A DNA stretch of 64,000 bases from Candidatus Delongbacteria bacterium (GTDB lineage: Bacteria; CAIWAD01). How positions within the stretch are numbered: the stretch's first letter is position 1; each line of letters begins with the position of its first letter. Under the pieces are notes generated by a model. It was given only the letters and a program-made list of their open reading frames with translations. It was not told the DNA's origin and searched no databases. Position numbers and translations under genes: made by a program. The stretch spans positions 124,001-188,000 of the forward strand of contig JACKCN010000005.1 of NCBI GenBank assembly GCA_020634015.1, written 5' to 3'. Positions 45,301-54,276 of this stretch are shown here, in pieces.

Positions 45301-45969
45301 GCCATGGATGCTGGCGTCTGGCCCGCGACCTTGCCAGCGGAGGATGCTGGCGTCTTGCCCGCAACCTCGCCAGCGGAGGATGCTGGCGTCTTGCCTGCTG
45401 CCTTGCCAGCGGTGGGTGCTGGCGTCTTGCCTGCTGCCTTGCCAGCGGTGGGTGCTGGCGTCGTGCCTGCTGCCTTGCCAGCGGAGGATGCTGGCGTCAT
45501 GCCCGCATCCTTGCCAGCGGAGGATGCTGGCTTCATGCCTGCTGCCTTGCCAGCGGAGGATGCTGGCGTCGTGCCCGCGTCCTTGCCAGCGGAGGATGCT
45601 GGCGTCATGCCTGCTGCCTTGCCAGCGGAGGATGCTGGCGTCTTGCCCGCAACCTTGCCAGCGGAGGGTGCTGGCGTCGTGCCTGCTGCCTTGCCAGCGG
45701 AGGATGCTGGCGTCGTGCCTGCTGCCTTGCCAGCGGAGGATGCTGGCGTCATGCCCGCTGGCGGCGGGTGCTGGCGTCTTGCCTGCTGCCTAGCCAGCGG
45801 AGGGTGCTGGCGTCCTGCCCGCGACCTTGCCAGCGGAGGATGCTGGCGTCATGCCCGCAACCTCGCCAGCGGAGGGTGCTGGCGTCATGCCTGCTGCCTT
45901 GCCAGCGGAGGATGCTGGCGTCGTGCCTGCTGCCTTGCCAGCGGAGGATGCTGGCGTGCTGCCTGCTGC
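45301..45969. repeat. 36-bp minisatellite, 19 units
   Basis: The consensus unit is ttgccagcggaggatgctgg plus cgtcntgccygcnncc. The ctggcg landmark repeats every 36 bp from 45311; only one step is off (28 bp, between 45743 and 45771). Each unit contains the dyad gccagc-ggaggat-gctggc. The array is open in three frames (for example LPAEDAGV on plus and AGKAAGTTPASS on minus), as expected for a 36-bp period. No ribosome-binding site or credible protein was found. It has no unique spacers, so it is not a CRISPR array. Confidence 0.93.
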
Positions 45970-46019
45970 AAGACCAGCCACCCGTCACTCCCGGCCCATA
46001 CCATTGAGTTGTTCACCGG

Positions 46020-46058
46020 TTGTCCACGGCAATTGTGCTCTTCGGCCGGTTATCCACG
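46020..46058 (+). promoter_or_regulatory. Two DnaA-box-like sites before dnaE
   Basis: ttgtccacg at 46020-46028 and ttatccacg at 46050-46058, both in the same orientation and embedded in a longer ccggttntccacg repeat 30 bp apart. The second differs from the DnaA consensus TTATCCACA at one base. They lie in the 200-nt spacer between the minisatellite and dnaE and may regulate dnaE. Confidence 0.45.
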
Positions 46059-46170
46059 CAAGAATCGGGCGGGGCTCTCCCCGCTGTCCTGTGGCCTCGG
46101 TATCTTCAACGGCCAGAACCGCAGCAAGACGGGCCATCCGGTTCGTCACCAACACCAGCGAGACTTTTTC

Positions 46171-49100
46171 ATGCCCGAGTTCATCCATCTGCACAATCAC
46201 AGCCATTACAGTCTGCTGGACGGAGCGGCCACCGTGCCCCAGCTGGTGGACAAGGCGGTTCAACTGGAAATGCCCGCACTGGCGCTGACCGACCATGGCA
46301 ACCTGTTCGGCACCCTGGATTTTCACAAGACCTGCCGCGCCAAGGGTGTCAAGCCGATCATCGGCTGCGAAGTCTACGTGGCCCACGGCTCGCGACTGGT
46401 CAAGCGCAAGGTGCCCGGGCAGCGCAACTACTATCACATGATCCTGCTGGCCAAGGACATGGAAGGCTATCACAACCTGCTGCGTCTGGTCAGCCGGGGC
46501 TATCTCGAAGGCTTCTATTCCAAGCCGCGCGTCGATCGTGAGCTGATCAGCGAGTATCACAAGGGGCTGGTCTGCACCTCCTCCTGCCTTGCCGGAGAAG
46601 TGAATCAGGCGCTGGTCAACGACGACTGGACGGCCGCGCTGGACACCGCGCGCTTCTACCGCGATCTCTTTGGCGACGATTTCTACCTGGAAGTGCAGAA
46701 CCACGGAATCCGCGACGAAGACAAGGCCCGCTCCCGTATCCGCGAACTGAGCGATCAGTTGATGATTCCACTGGTGGCCACCAACGACGTGCACTACCTC
46801 GAGCCCACCCACGTCAACAGTCATGACATCTATGTGCGTGTGCGCGACCAGGTGCAGCACGATCCGCGCAACCTGCGCTATGGCACCACGGAGTTGTGGT
46901 TCAAGAGCCAGCAGCAGATGTACGACCTGATGATCGGCTTCGAGGATGCCTGCAAGATCACGACTGAAATCGCCGACAAGTGCAATGTGGAACTGGACTT
47001 CAGCGCACGCCAGTTGCCCGCCTTTCCCATTCCGGCCGACTCACCGGCCCAGACTCTGGACGAGTATTTTGCCCAGGTCTGCCGCGAAGGACTGATCTGG
47101 CGCTACGGACCCAATCCGCCCCAGGGGCACCGCGACCGGCTCGAGTTCGAGATTGGCGTGATCAAGGCGATGGGTTTCCCGGGCTACTTCCTGATCGTCA
47201 AGGACTTCATCGATTACGCGCGCCAGCATGACATCCGGGTGGGCCCCGGCCGTGGCAGTGCCGCCGGGTCGATGGTGGCCTATGCCACGGGCATCACCAA
47301 CATCGACCCACTGGAGTTCGGGCTGCTCTTCGAGCGCTTCCTCAACCCCGAACGCGTCTCCATGCCCGATATCGACATCGACTTCGAGGACAAGCACCGC
47401 AGCGAAGTCATCGAGTACGTGCGCGACAAGTACGGGCACGATTGCGTGGCCCAGATCGTGACCTTCGGCCGACTGAAGACCAAGGCCGTGATCAAGGACG
47501 TGGGCCGCGTGCTGGGGCTGACCTTCGCCGAGACCGATCACATCACCAAGATGATTCCCGAGAAACTGGCCAATGGCGAGGCCATTACCCTCAAGAATTG
47601 CCGGATGCAGCTGCCCGAGCTGAACGAATTGCTCGAGACCGACAAGCGCATGGCCCAGGTCTGGCAGCATGCGGAAGTGCTGGAAGGCCTGAACCGGGCC
47701 ACGGGTGTGCATGCCGCGGGCGTCGTGATCACTCCCGGCGAGCTGGCCCAGTTCGTGCCCCTGCAGAAGGTAAAAGGTCCCAAGGGCCAGGAAGATGTGA
47801 TCACCACCCAGTGGGACGGGCAGTGGATCGACGAGGTCGGCCTGCTGAAGATGGACTTTCTGGGTCTGCGCACCCTCACCATCATCAAGGACACCCAGCG
47901 CCACCTGAAGGCGCGCGGAATCGAGTTCGACATCGAATCCATCCCGCGTGACGATCGCAGGACCTACGAACTTTTCGGGCGCGGTGACACAGTGGGTGTG
48001 TTCCAGTTTGAATCCTCGGGCATGCAGGAACATCTCAAGCGCCTGCAACCGGAGCGCCTGGACGACCTGATCGCCATGAACGCGCTCTACCGCCCCGGTC
48101 CCATGGACAACATTCCGTCCTACATCGATCGCCGACACGGGCGCGAGCAGATCAGCTACCTGCATCCGATTCTCGAGAAGTATCTGGAGCTGACCTATGG
48201 CATCATCGTCTACCAGGAACAGGTGATGCAGATCGGCCAGGCCGTGGGCGGATTCAGCCTGGGGCAGGCCGATGAACTGCGCCGTGCGATGGGCAAGAAG
48301 ATCGAGGCCAAGATGGAGAAGATGAAAGTCATCTTCTTCGAAGGGGCCAGCGCCCAGGACATCAGCGAGGACATCGCGACGAAGATCTGGGACCTGCTCT
48401 TCAAGTTCGCCAACTACGGCTTCAACAAGTCACACAGCGCGGCCTACGCCTGGCTGGCCTACCAGACGGGCTGGCTGAAAGCCAATCATCCGGCGGAATT
48501 CATGGCCGCCGTCATGACCAACGACCAGGACGACACCAAGCGCGTCGTGCTCTACATCGAAGAATGCCGCAAGCTGAACATTCGTGTGCTGCCTCCGGAC
48601 ATCAACGAGTCCGAGTCGGAATTCTCGGTGGTGAATGGCGACATCCGTTTCGGGCTGGGCGCGATCAAGAATGTGGGTTCGGCGGCCATCGAGTGCATTC
48701 TGGCCGCGCGCCGGGCCGAAGGTCCCTTCAAGTCGGTATTCGACCTGCTCGAGCGGGTGGACACGCGCCTGACCAACCGCAAGGTGCTGGAAAGCCTGAT
48801 CCAGGCCGGTGCGCTCGACAGCCTGGAAGAACACCGCGCCTCGCTGTTCGCCAATGTGGAAGTGCTGCTGTCCTACGCCCAGGTGCTGCACGAGCAGGAG
48901 TCCCGCAACCAGATGAGTCTCTTCGGAGGCGGTGGTGATACGGAAACCGAGCTGCCCAAGCCGCGCCTCTCCGACGTGGCGCCCTGGACCGATCTGGATC
49001 GCCTGGCCCGCGAGAAGGAACTGGTGGGCTTTTACATTTCCGGGCACCCGCTGGAGCAGTACCGCGACGACATCCGTTCCTTTTCCACCAGTTCGCTGGA

Positions 49101-49626
49101 CAAGATGCCCACTCTGGCACACAACAGCCCCGTGCGCGCCTGCGGCATGATCACCGAGTGCCGCATCCTGCTGACCAAGCGCGGCAAGCGCATGGCCATG
49201 GGCACGCTGGAAGACTTCACCGGCACAATCAAATTCATGGTCTTCGAGGATTCGCTGCCCCGCTGCCAGGCTCTGCTGCAGGCCGATGCGATGGTCACGA
49301 TGAAGGGCAAGCTCTCGATCCGCGACGAGGACGATGTGGCCCTGCTGGCCGAGGATGTGCTGCCCATCGAGGACATGTGCAGTCTGCTGGGAAACCGTCT
49401 CACCATCGGAATCCAGGCCTCCACCTTCAATGAATCGCTCATGGAGCCACTGGAGCGTCTGCTGGAGCAGCACAAGGGCCAGGCGGATGTATACTTCTGT
49501 CTGCAGTCCCAGGATGAGCGACCGCTGGTATTCCGCAGCGAAAAATTCACCGTCAGCATTTCCGCCTCCTTCATCGACTCATTGAAGGAGCTGCTCAGCG
49601 GCCATTCCGTGCTCGTGTCGGGATGA
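46171..49626 (+). CDS. dnaE: DNA polymerase III alpha subunit
   Basis: A 1151-residue replicative polymerase. The N-terminal PHP domain begins MPEFIHLHNHSHYSLLDGAA. The catalytic palm has GPGRGSAAGSMVAYATGI and PDIDIDFED. The fingers have YRPGPMDNIPSYIDRRHGRE and YQEQVMQIGQAVGGFSLGQA. The C-terminal OB domain includes RACGMITECRILLTKRGKRM and FTGTIKFMVFED. The frame stays open upstream through the minisatellite to 45298, but the PHP start fixes the ATG at 46171. The ribosome-binding site is weak (gcgaga). It ends in a 4-nt overlap with the next gene. Confidence 0.97.
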   Translation: MPEFIHLHNHSHYSLLDGAATVPQLVDKAVQLEMPALALTDHGNLFGTLDFHKTCRAKGVKPIIGCEVYVAHGSRLVKRKVPGQRNYYHMILLAKDMEGYHNLLRLVSRGYLEGFYSKPRVDRELISEYHKGLVCTSSCLAGEVNQALVNDDWTAALDTARFYRDLFGDDFYLEVQNHGIRDEDKARSRIRELSDQLMIPLVATNDVHYLEPTHVNSHDIYVRVRDQVQHDPRNLRYGTTELWFKSQQQMYDLMIGFEDACKITTEIADKCNVELDFSARQLPAFPIPADSPAQTLDEYFAQVCREGLIWRYGPNPPQGHRDRLEFEIGVIKAMGFPGYFLIVKDFIDYARQHDIRVGPGRGSAAGSMVAYATGITNIDPLEFGLLFERFLNPERVSMPDIDIDFEDKHRSEVIEYVRDKYGHDCVAQIVTFGRLKTKAVIKDVGRVLGLTFAETDHITKMIPEKLANGEAITLKNCRMQLPELNELLETDKRMAQVWQHAEVLEGLNRATGVHAAGVVITPGELAQFVPLQKVKGPKGQEDVITTQWDGQWIDEVGLLKMDFLGLRTLTIIKDTQRHLKARGIEFDIESIPRDDRRTYELFGRGDTVGVFQFESSGMQEHLKRLQPERLDDLIAMNALYRPGPMDNIPSYIDRRHGREQISYLHPILEKYLELTYGIIVYQEQVMQIGQAVGGFSLGQADELRRAMGKKIEAKMEKMKVIFFEGASAQDISEDIATKIWDLLFKFANYGFNKSHSAAYAWLAYQTGWLKANHPAEFMAAVMTNDQDDTKRVVLYIEECRKLNIRVLPPDINESESEFSVVNGDIRFGLGAIKNVGSAAIECILAARRAEGPFKSVFDLLERVDTRLTNRKVLESLIQAGALDSLEEHRASLFANVEVLLSYAQVLHEQESRNQMSLFGGGGDTETELPKPRLSDVAPWTDLDRLAREKELVGFYISGHPLEQYRDDIRSFSTSSLDKMPTLAHNSPVRACGMITECRILLTKRGKRMAMGTLEDFTGTIKFMVFEDSLPRCQALLQADAMVTMKGKLSIRDEDDVALLAEDVLPIEDMCSLLGNRLTIGIQASTFNESLMEPLERLLEQHKGQADVYFCLQSQDERPLVFRSEKFTVSISASFIDSLKELLSGHSVLVSG

Positions 49627-50282
49627 GTGGGCGCGTGTCCGATCCGCGACTGCTCGAATCTGGAATGTGCGTCACGACGCCCATCGGACCACTTGAACTG
49701 CTGGAGCTTCTGGGCCGCGGAAAGTCGGGCTATTCCTGGAAGGCTCGCACGGCCCTTGGCGAGCTGGTCGTCTACAAGGCCATGCACGACGAGCCGTGCT
49801 CGTTCTACCGCTTTTCGGGAAACAAGGTCGAGCACGAGCGCGGGGCCTGGCAGGTCCTGAGCCGGGCGGGCATTCCGCTACCCGAGCCGCTGTGCTTCGA
49901 TCCTGAGGGAAACTGTCTGGTCAAGGAGTACATCGCCGGTGACACGGGCTGCCTGCTGGCGGCCGATGATCGGGTGGATCTCGAGCTGGTGCGCGCGCTG
50001 CGCCGGATGTCGCTGATGGCGAAGGCCGAGGGGCTGAACCTGGACTGGTTTCCGCCCAACTTCGTGCGCCGGGGAACGGAACTGGTATACATCGACTACG
50101 AAGCCAATCCCTGGGATGCGCGCTGGAGCCTGGAACACTGGGGCTTCTGGTACTGGGCCAATGCCGCGGGCATGCGGCACTTGCGTGAGCAGCATTCGAT
50201 GAGTGACCTGGAAGACGAGCCGGGTCACCCACGTCATCAGGGGCTTGAGTCGCGGGTGCGCACCTGGTGCACGGAGTCTTGA
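49623..50282 (+). CDS. Protein-kinase-fold-like protein
   Basis: A 219-residue cytosolic protein coupled to dnaE by an ATGA overlap. It resembles a small kinase fold: a glycine loop (ELLGRGKSGYSWKA), a Lys-bearing strand (ELVVYKAMHDEPC), a helix with Glu (KVEHERGAWQVLSRAG), a hinge-like NCLVKEYIAGDTG, and a DFG-like LVYIDYEANPWDARWS. A standard HRD catalytic loop is not evident; LNLDWFPPNFV occupies that place. It could be an atypical kinase related to aminoglycoside or lipopolysaccharide kinases, or a pseudokinase. Substrate unknown. Confidence 0.65.
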   Translation: MSGRVSDPRLLESGMCVTTPIGPLELLELLGRGKSGYSWKARTALGELVVYKAMHDEPCSFYRFSGNKVEHERGAWQVLSRAGIPLPEPLCFDPEGNCLVKEYIAGDTGCLLAADDRVDLELVRALRRMSLMAKAEGLNLDWFPPNFVRRGTELVYIDYEANPWDARWSLEHWGFWYWANAAGMRHLREQHSMSDLEDEPGHPRHQGLESRVRTWCTES

Positions 50283-50342
50283 TGAATCGGTGTCGTCCTG
50301 GGTCGCAGCATGGAACACGCGGGACGAAAGGGAGCATCGTTC

Positions 50343-50711
50343 ATGGATGAGCCAGTTCTGGACCTGCCGATCGGGGAAGACATGTCACCCGAGGACCGGA
50401 TGTTTGCCCTGCACATCAACGAGATCCAATTGCTGCTGGCGGAGAAGCGCACGGCGCTGGCCGTCTTGCGCACCGGCATCGCCATCATGGCCCTGCCCAT
50501 TTCGGTGCTCAGCGTGCTGATCGCGACCTCCCGCCTCTACGATCTGGCAGCCGTGTGGCAGCTGCTGGTCCCCGTGATCCTGATCAGCGTGGCGCTGGCC
50601 GCGCTGGCCGTCAATCTTGTCATGCGATCCATGCGCCGCCTGCTGACGATCGATCGGCTGATCAGCCTGATCAAGCGGGAATCCCCGCGCCTGGCTCGCC
50701 TGGTTTCCTGA
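50343..50711 (+). CDS. Small two-helix membrane protein, DUF202-like
   Basis: A 122-residue protein with ATG 50343 behind AAAGGGAG. An acidic N-terminus leads into LLLAEKRTALAVLRTGIAIM, which resembles the DUF202/YidH signature (ER-TxLAWIRTGLA). Two membrane spans follow (MALPISVLSVLIATS and LLVPVILISVALAALAVNLV) and a basic C-terminus (RSMRRLLTIDRLISLIKRES). The function is unknown. Confidence 0.7.
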   Translation: MDEPVLDLPIGEDMSPEDRMFALHINEIQLLLAEKRTALAVLRTGIAIMALPISVLSVLIATSRLYDLAAVWQLLVPVILISVALAALAVNLVMRSMRRLLTIDRLISLIKRESPRLARLVS

Positions 50712-50769
50712 GCGGGGCGACAAAGCTGACACGGAACGAGCAACTGCTTTACATGGCTAGAAATATTTG

Positions 50770-50799
50770 TTGACGCATATACTTTACAAAAATTATGCG
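50770..50799 (+). promoter_or_regulatory. Candidate hipBA promoter and operator
   Basis: The region is AT-rich in an otherwise GC-rich window. ttgacg (50770-50775) and tatgcg (50794-50799) could be -35 and -10 boxes with an 18-bp spacer. The same bases form an inverted repeat, cgcata (50774-50779) and tatgcg (50794-50799), a plausible HipB autoregulatory operator. Confidence 0.45.
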
Positions 50800-50885
50800 C
50801 GGAAAAGCATTTGAAATTGACGATCGGTGCGTTGAGCAGTATGTTCTGCCGGACCCATTCCGCAACCACCGACCGGAGTCCGCCG

Positions 50886-51461
50886 ATGCGCCATGATATC
50901 CAGGAGCTTGCAACCGCAATCCGGCTTGCCCGGATTCGCCGTGGACTGAGCCAGAAGGAACTTGGCCTGGCAACGGGGCTTCCGCAAAGCCATGTATCCC
51001 GAATCGAGAAAGGTGTCGTGGATGCGAAACTGTCCACATTTCTCGACCTGGCACGCGCCCTCGACCTTGAACTGATGCTGATTCCCCGTCAGCAGGTCCT
51101 GCTCGCCGAAAGCGTCCTGGGCTCCAAGGTGCAAAGCTCTCCCGGGAGGAACGATGCCTGGGAGAAGTCCACCGCCCGATTGATCCGCAGGATACGACAG
51201 CGACTGGCCACACAGGCGGTCAGCGCAGAGAATGGGAAACTTGTCGACCAGACGCTCGCTGAACTTCTGTCCATGGTGCCTGCCATTCCCGACACACGGC
51301 AGAGGCGCGTGCTGGACTTGTTGCGAGAGATCGGGAAGGTGTCCCAGGACCCCGAAAAAGTGAGCCGCGCATTGGCCGAATTGCGTCAGCTGAGTGCTGG
51401 AATCATGGGCGAGGCCCCGTTCGAGCGCCAGCCCGCCTACCGCCTGGGTGACGACGAATGA
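50886..51461 (+). CDS. hipB: HipB-like antitoxin/repressor with long C-terminal extension
   Basis: A 191-residue protein with GGAG before the ATG at 50886. The N-terminal XRE helix-turn-helix is clear (IRLARIRRGLSQKELGLATG, then LPQSHVSRIEKG, residues ~12-45). E. coli HipB is only 88 residues; here ~110 further residues are basic and helical (DAWEKSTARLIRRIRQRLAT). It is predicted to neutralise the HipA kinase and repress the operon. It overlaps hipA by four bases (ATGA), the usual TA coupling. Confidence 0.88.
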   Translation: MRHDIQELATAIRLARIRRGLSQKELGLATGLPQSHVSRIEKGVVDAKLSTFLDLARALDLELMLIPRQQVLLAESVLGSKVQSSPGRNDAWEKSTARLIRRIRQRLATQAVSAENGKLVDQTLAELLSMVPAIPDTRQRRVLDLLREIGKVSQDPEKVSRALAELRQLSAGIMGEAPFERQPAYRLGDDE

Positions 51462-52723
51462 CAGGCGGCGCCACAGGCAACACGTCCGATCTGAAGATTC
51501 TTCTGCACGGCAGGCGAATCGCCACCATCAGTCGCCTTGCGGACGACAGGAACCTCCTCGTGCTTGAGGACGACTACATCCAGAACCCAGATCGCCCCAC
51601 TCTGGGACTTGGGTTCATGGACCAGGCCGGCGAGCTGCTGACGGAGTTTCATCCAACGCGCATGCGCCTGCACCCGTTCTTCTCGAATCTTCTGCCGGAA
51701 GGAGCTCTGCGGGAGTACCTGGCGAAGCGGGCAGGCGTGAAATCAAGCCGGGAGTTCTTTCTGCTGGCCGTGCTGGGCAAGGATCTGCCTGGTGCATTGA
51801 CCGTGGAAGCCCGGGAGCTGGATGATGTGTTCACACTGCTGTCCGCACAGGAGCGCGGCACGGTTGAATCAGGCTCCGCAAACTCACCCTCGAGAATGCG
51901 CTTTTCTCTGGCGGGGGTTCAGCTCAAATTCTCCGCGATTCTCGAGGCGGCGGGCGGTTTGACCATTCCGGCAGAAGGCGTTGGCGGAAACTGGATCATC
52001 AAGTTGCCCTCGGCCCTGTATGCCCGCGTCCCAGAAAACGAGTACTCGATGCTGGAGCTGGCACGACATATCGGCATGCAGGTACCCGAGGTCAGGCTGA
52101 TTCCAGCCCGCGAGATCGAAGGTCTGCCGATCGGCATGGAGGACTTCGCCGGTCAGGCGCTTGCCGTCAGACGCTTTGACAGAGCCGGGGATGGATCACC
52201 GATTCACATCGAGGATTTCGCCCAGGTCTATGGTGTCTATCCTGAAGCCAAATACGAGAAGGCGAGCTGCCAGAGTCTGGCCAGAGTCCTCTGGCGGGAT
52301 TCCGGGGGCGATGATCTGGCCGAACTTGTGAGCCGTCTGGTCTTCAATGCGCTGATCGGAAACGCCGACATGCACCTGAAGAACTGGTCCTTGATCTACC
52401 CCGACCAACGGCATCCGCGTCTGGCACCGTGTTACGATTTCGTTTCCACCATCGCCTGGATTCCCGATGACCGCGAGATGGCGCTCAGTCTGGCCGGAAC
52501 CAGATCGATGCTGGACCTGTCGTGGGACACACTCGAACGATTCGCGGCCAAAGCCCGGATTCCTCGGGAACTGGTACTGGCGGCAGCCGACCGCACGGTC
52601 CAGGCCTTCATCGAGACCTGGAGAAAACACCGGCAGGATCTTCCCCTGGATGAGCGACACGCGGACCGGATCGACGCTCACAGCCAGAGCATTCCATTGT
52701 TGAGAACGGCACGCCCGAAGTAG
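51458..52723 (+). CDS. hipA: HipA-family serine/threonine kinase toxin
   Basis: A 421-residue protein with HipA N1 and C domains. The N-terminal subdomain (LHGRRIATISR, FHPTRMRLHPFFSNLLPEG) is followed by the P-loop-like RMRFSLAGVQLKFSA, the ATP Lys in GGNWIIKLPS, the catalytic loop FNALIGNADMHLKNWSLI (Asp in ADMHLKN) and the metal Asp in LAPCYDFVS. In E. coli, HipA phosphorylates glutamyl-tRNA synthetase and induces persistence; the target here is unknown. All catalytic motifs look intact, so it should be active. Confidence 0.92.
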   Translation: MTGGATGNTSDLKILLHGRRIATISRLADDRNLLVLEDDYIQNPDRPTLGLGFMDQAGELLTEFHPTRMRLHPFFSNLLPEGALREYLAKRAGVKSSREFFLLAVLGKDLPGALTVEARELDDVFTLLSAQERGTVESGSANSPSRMRFSLAGVQLKFSAILEAAGGLTIPAEGVGGNWIIKLPSALYARVPENEYSMLELARHIGMQVPEVRLIPAREIEGLPIGMEDFAGQALAVRRFDRAGDGSPIHIEDFAQVYGVYPEAKYEKASCQSLARVLWRDSGGDDLAELVSRLVFNALIGNADMHLKNWSLIYPDQRHPRLAPCYDFVSTIAWIPDDREMALSLAGTRSMLDLSWDTLERFAAKARIPRELVLAAADRTVQAFIETWRKHRQDLPLDERHADRIDAHSQSIPLLRTARPK

Positions 52724-52851
52724 ACGGCTCGATGCATGACCCAGCTGGTTGTCTGACCCAGGGTTTCATTCGTGCCACGGACCGACTGAAACCAGTGTGA
52801 TGCCCGTGGCGCGCGCCCAAGCAAAACAGAGTCGAAGATGGGACTGATTTC

Positions 52852-53664
52852 ATGAGCCTGCCCCAGAATGCCATTGAACTTGCCGCCTACTTGAAACGTA
52901 TCGGGCATTGCCCTGAGGTCGAGCCAAGCCCGGCGGTGCTGCGCTCGCTGCACATGGCGCACGCCCGCACGATTCCCTTCGAGAACATCGAGGTGCTGCT
53001 GGGCGGAGTGCCGCGTCTGGATCCTGCCGGTCTGCAGCTCAAGCTGGTGGAGCAGAGGCGCGGTGGCTACTGCTTCGAGCAGAATTCCCTGCTGGCCCTG
53101 ATGCTGGAAGCAATCGGCTTCGGTGTACGCCGGCTGTCGGCGCGCGTACGCTGGCACGGGCAGCACGTGTTGCCGCGCACTCACATGCTGCTGCTGGTGA
53201 GCGCGGGACAGGAGCAGTGGCTGGCCGATGTGGGCTTTGGCGCTCACGGTCTGCTGGAACCGCTGCCGTTTCGTGAAGGGGCGGAATCGCGGGTCGGGTT
53301 GTGGACCACGCGCCTTGTGCGGGAAGGGGAACTCTGGGTCGTGCAGATTCCCGAGGACGGCGACTGGCGCGATCTGTACGCCTTCGACCTGCAGGAGCAG
53401 CAGGCGGTGGACATGGAGCTGGCCAACTGGTACACTGCCACCCATCCCGGATCGATCTTCCGGAAAGGCCTGATCGCCCAGCGTGTCACTCCCGAACGGC
53501 GCACGCACCTGCGCGATCGGGAGCTGAGCGTGGAGGATGCATCCGGCACCTCGGGGCGCAGCTTGCGGGACGAGGCGGAAGTCCGCCAGGTGCTGGAAGA
53601 GATCTTCGGCATCCAGTGGCCCACGGGAGCCACGTCGACAGAATCCGATACCGCCGGCACCTGA
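52852..53664 (+). CDS. Arylamine N-acetyltransferase
   Basis: A 270-residue NAT-family enzyme that transfers acetyl from acetyl-CoA to arylamines or hydrazines. The catalytic triad is visible: Cys in RRGGYCFEQN (residues ~68-77), His in LPRTHMLLLV (~110) and Asp in LADVGFG (~125). The family PFENIEVLLG motif is near residue 43. The ribosome-binding site is weak (gatggga). It stands alone between hipA and the OsmC gene. Confidence 0.93.
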   Translation: MSLPQNAIELAAYLKRIGHCPEVEPSPAVLRSLHMAHARTIPFENIEVLLGGVPRLDPAGLQLKLVEQRRGGYCFEQNSLLALMLEAIGFGVRRLSARVRWHGQHVLPRTHMLLLVSAGQEQWLADVGFGAHGLLEPLPFREGAESRVGLWTTRLVREGELWVVQIPEDGDWRDLYAFDLQEQQAVDMELANWYTATHPGSIFRKGLIAQRVTPERRTHLRDRELSVEDASGTSGRSLRDEAEVRQVLEEIFGIQWPTGATSTESDTAGT

Positions 53665-53756
53665 GCCGTGCGGTCCATTACGGGAACGGGCCTCCTGACC
53701 GGGCTGTCGGCCCTGGTCAGCGAATTCCGGTCCCCACATCAGAAAGAGAGTCGATC

Positions 53757-54176
53757 ATGACAATGCGCAGTGCTTCCGCCGAATGGAACGGAACCCTGAA
53801 GGATGGTCACGGCACGATGATTCTGGGCAGCGGTGCCTGGGAGGGGCCGTTCAGTTTCGCCTCGCGTTTCGAGGAAGGTCCCGGCTCCAATCCCGAAGAG
53901 TTGCTGGGTGCGGCTCATGCGGGCTGTTTCTCGATGTTCCTCTCCGCCGTGCTCACCAAGGCCGGCTTCGAGCCGCGCCGGATTCACACCACGGCCAAGG
54001 TGCATCTCGAGGCGGGCCCCGAGATCGCGCTGATCGAGCTGGACCTGGAAGCGGAAATCCCGGGAATTTCGGAAGAGGACTTCCTGACTCACGCCGAGAC
54101 CGCCAAGGCGGGCTGCCCGGTATCCAAGGCGCTGGCCGGTCCCAAGGTCACCCTCAAAGCCCGTCTGCAGGCCTGA
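53757..54176 (+). CDS. osmC: OsmC-family peroxiredoxin
   Basis: A 139-residue thiol peroxidase that reduces organic hydroperoxides. The resolving and peroxidatic cysteines are in AAHAGCFSMFLSAVLTKAG (residue ~58) and AKAGCPVSKAL (~123). GSNPEELLGAAHAGC is the OsmC rather than Ohr pattern. The start has AAAGAGAG upstream. A strong terminator follows. Confidence 0.93.
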   Translation: MTMRSASAEWNGTLKDGHGTMILGSGAWEGPFSFASRFEEGPGSNPEELLGAAHAGCFSMFLSAVLTKAGFEPRRIHTTAKVHLEAGPEIALIELDLEAEIPGISEEDFLTHAETAKAGCPVSKALAGPKVTLKARLQA

Positions 54177-54188
54177 ACCGACACACGG

Positions 54189-54222
54189 GGGCGGGCACCC
54201 GCGGGTGCCCGCCCATTTCAAT
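54189..54222 (+). terminator. Terminator after osmC
   Basis: A 12-bp GC-rich stem (gggcgggcaccc, 54189-54200, with 54203-54214), tight loop, then atttcaatt. Confidence 0.85.
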
Positions 54223-54276
54223 TGCAACGGCCCCTGACGGATCACGCGGGGCCGTCGTCCTGCCCGGGAGAACCCC

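Noticed and set aside
45216..45752. 178-codon Ala/Thr/Ser/Pro ORF on the minus strand (histone-H1-like look)
   Set aside because: It is a translation of the minisatellite with no ribosome-binding site and runs into the pstS regulatory region. Lysine content is too low for an H1-like protein.
45301..45969. CRISPR array (36-bp period)
   Set aside because: Units are contiguous with no unique spacers and no cas genes are near; it is a minisatellite.
45298..46170. N-terminal extension of DnaE through the repeat array
   Set aside because: The PHP-domain start at 46171 matches DnaE proteins, the extension is low-complexity repeat translation that changes reading register at the 28-bp step, and no ribosome-binding site was found.
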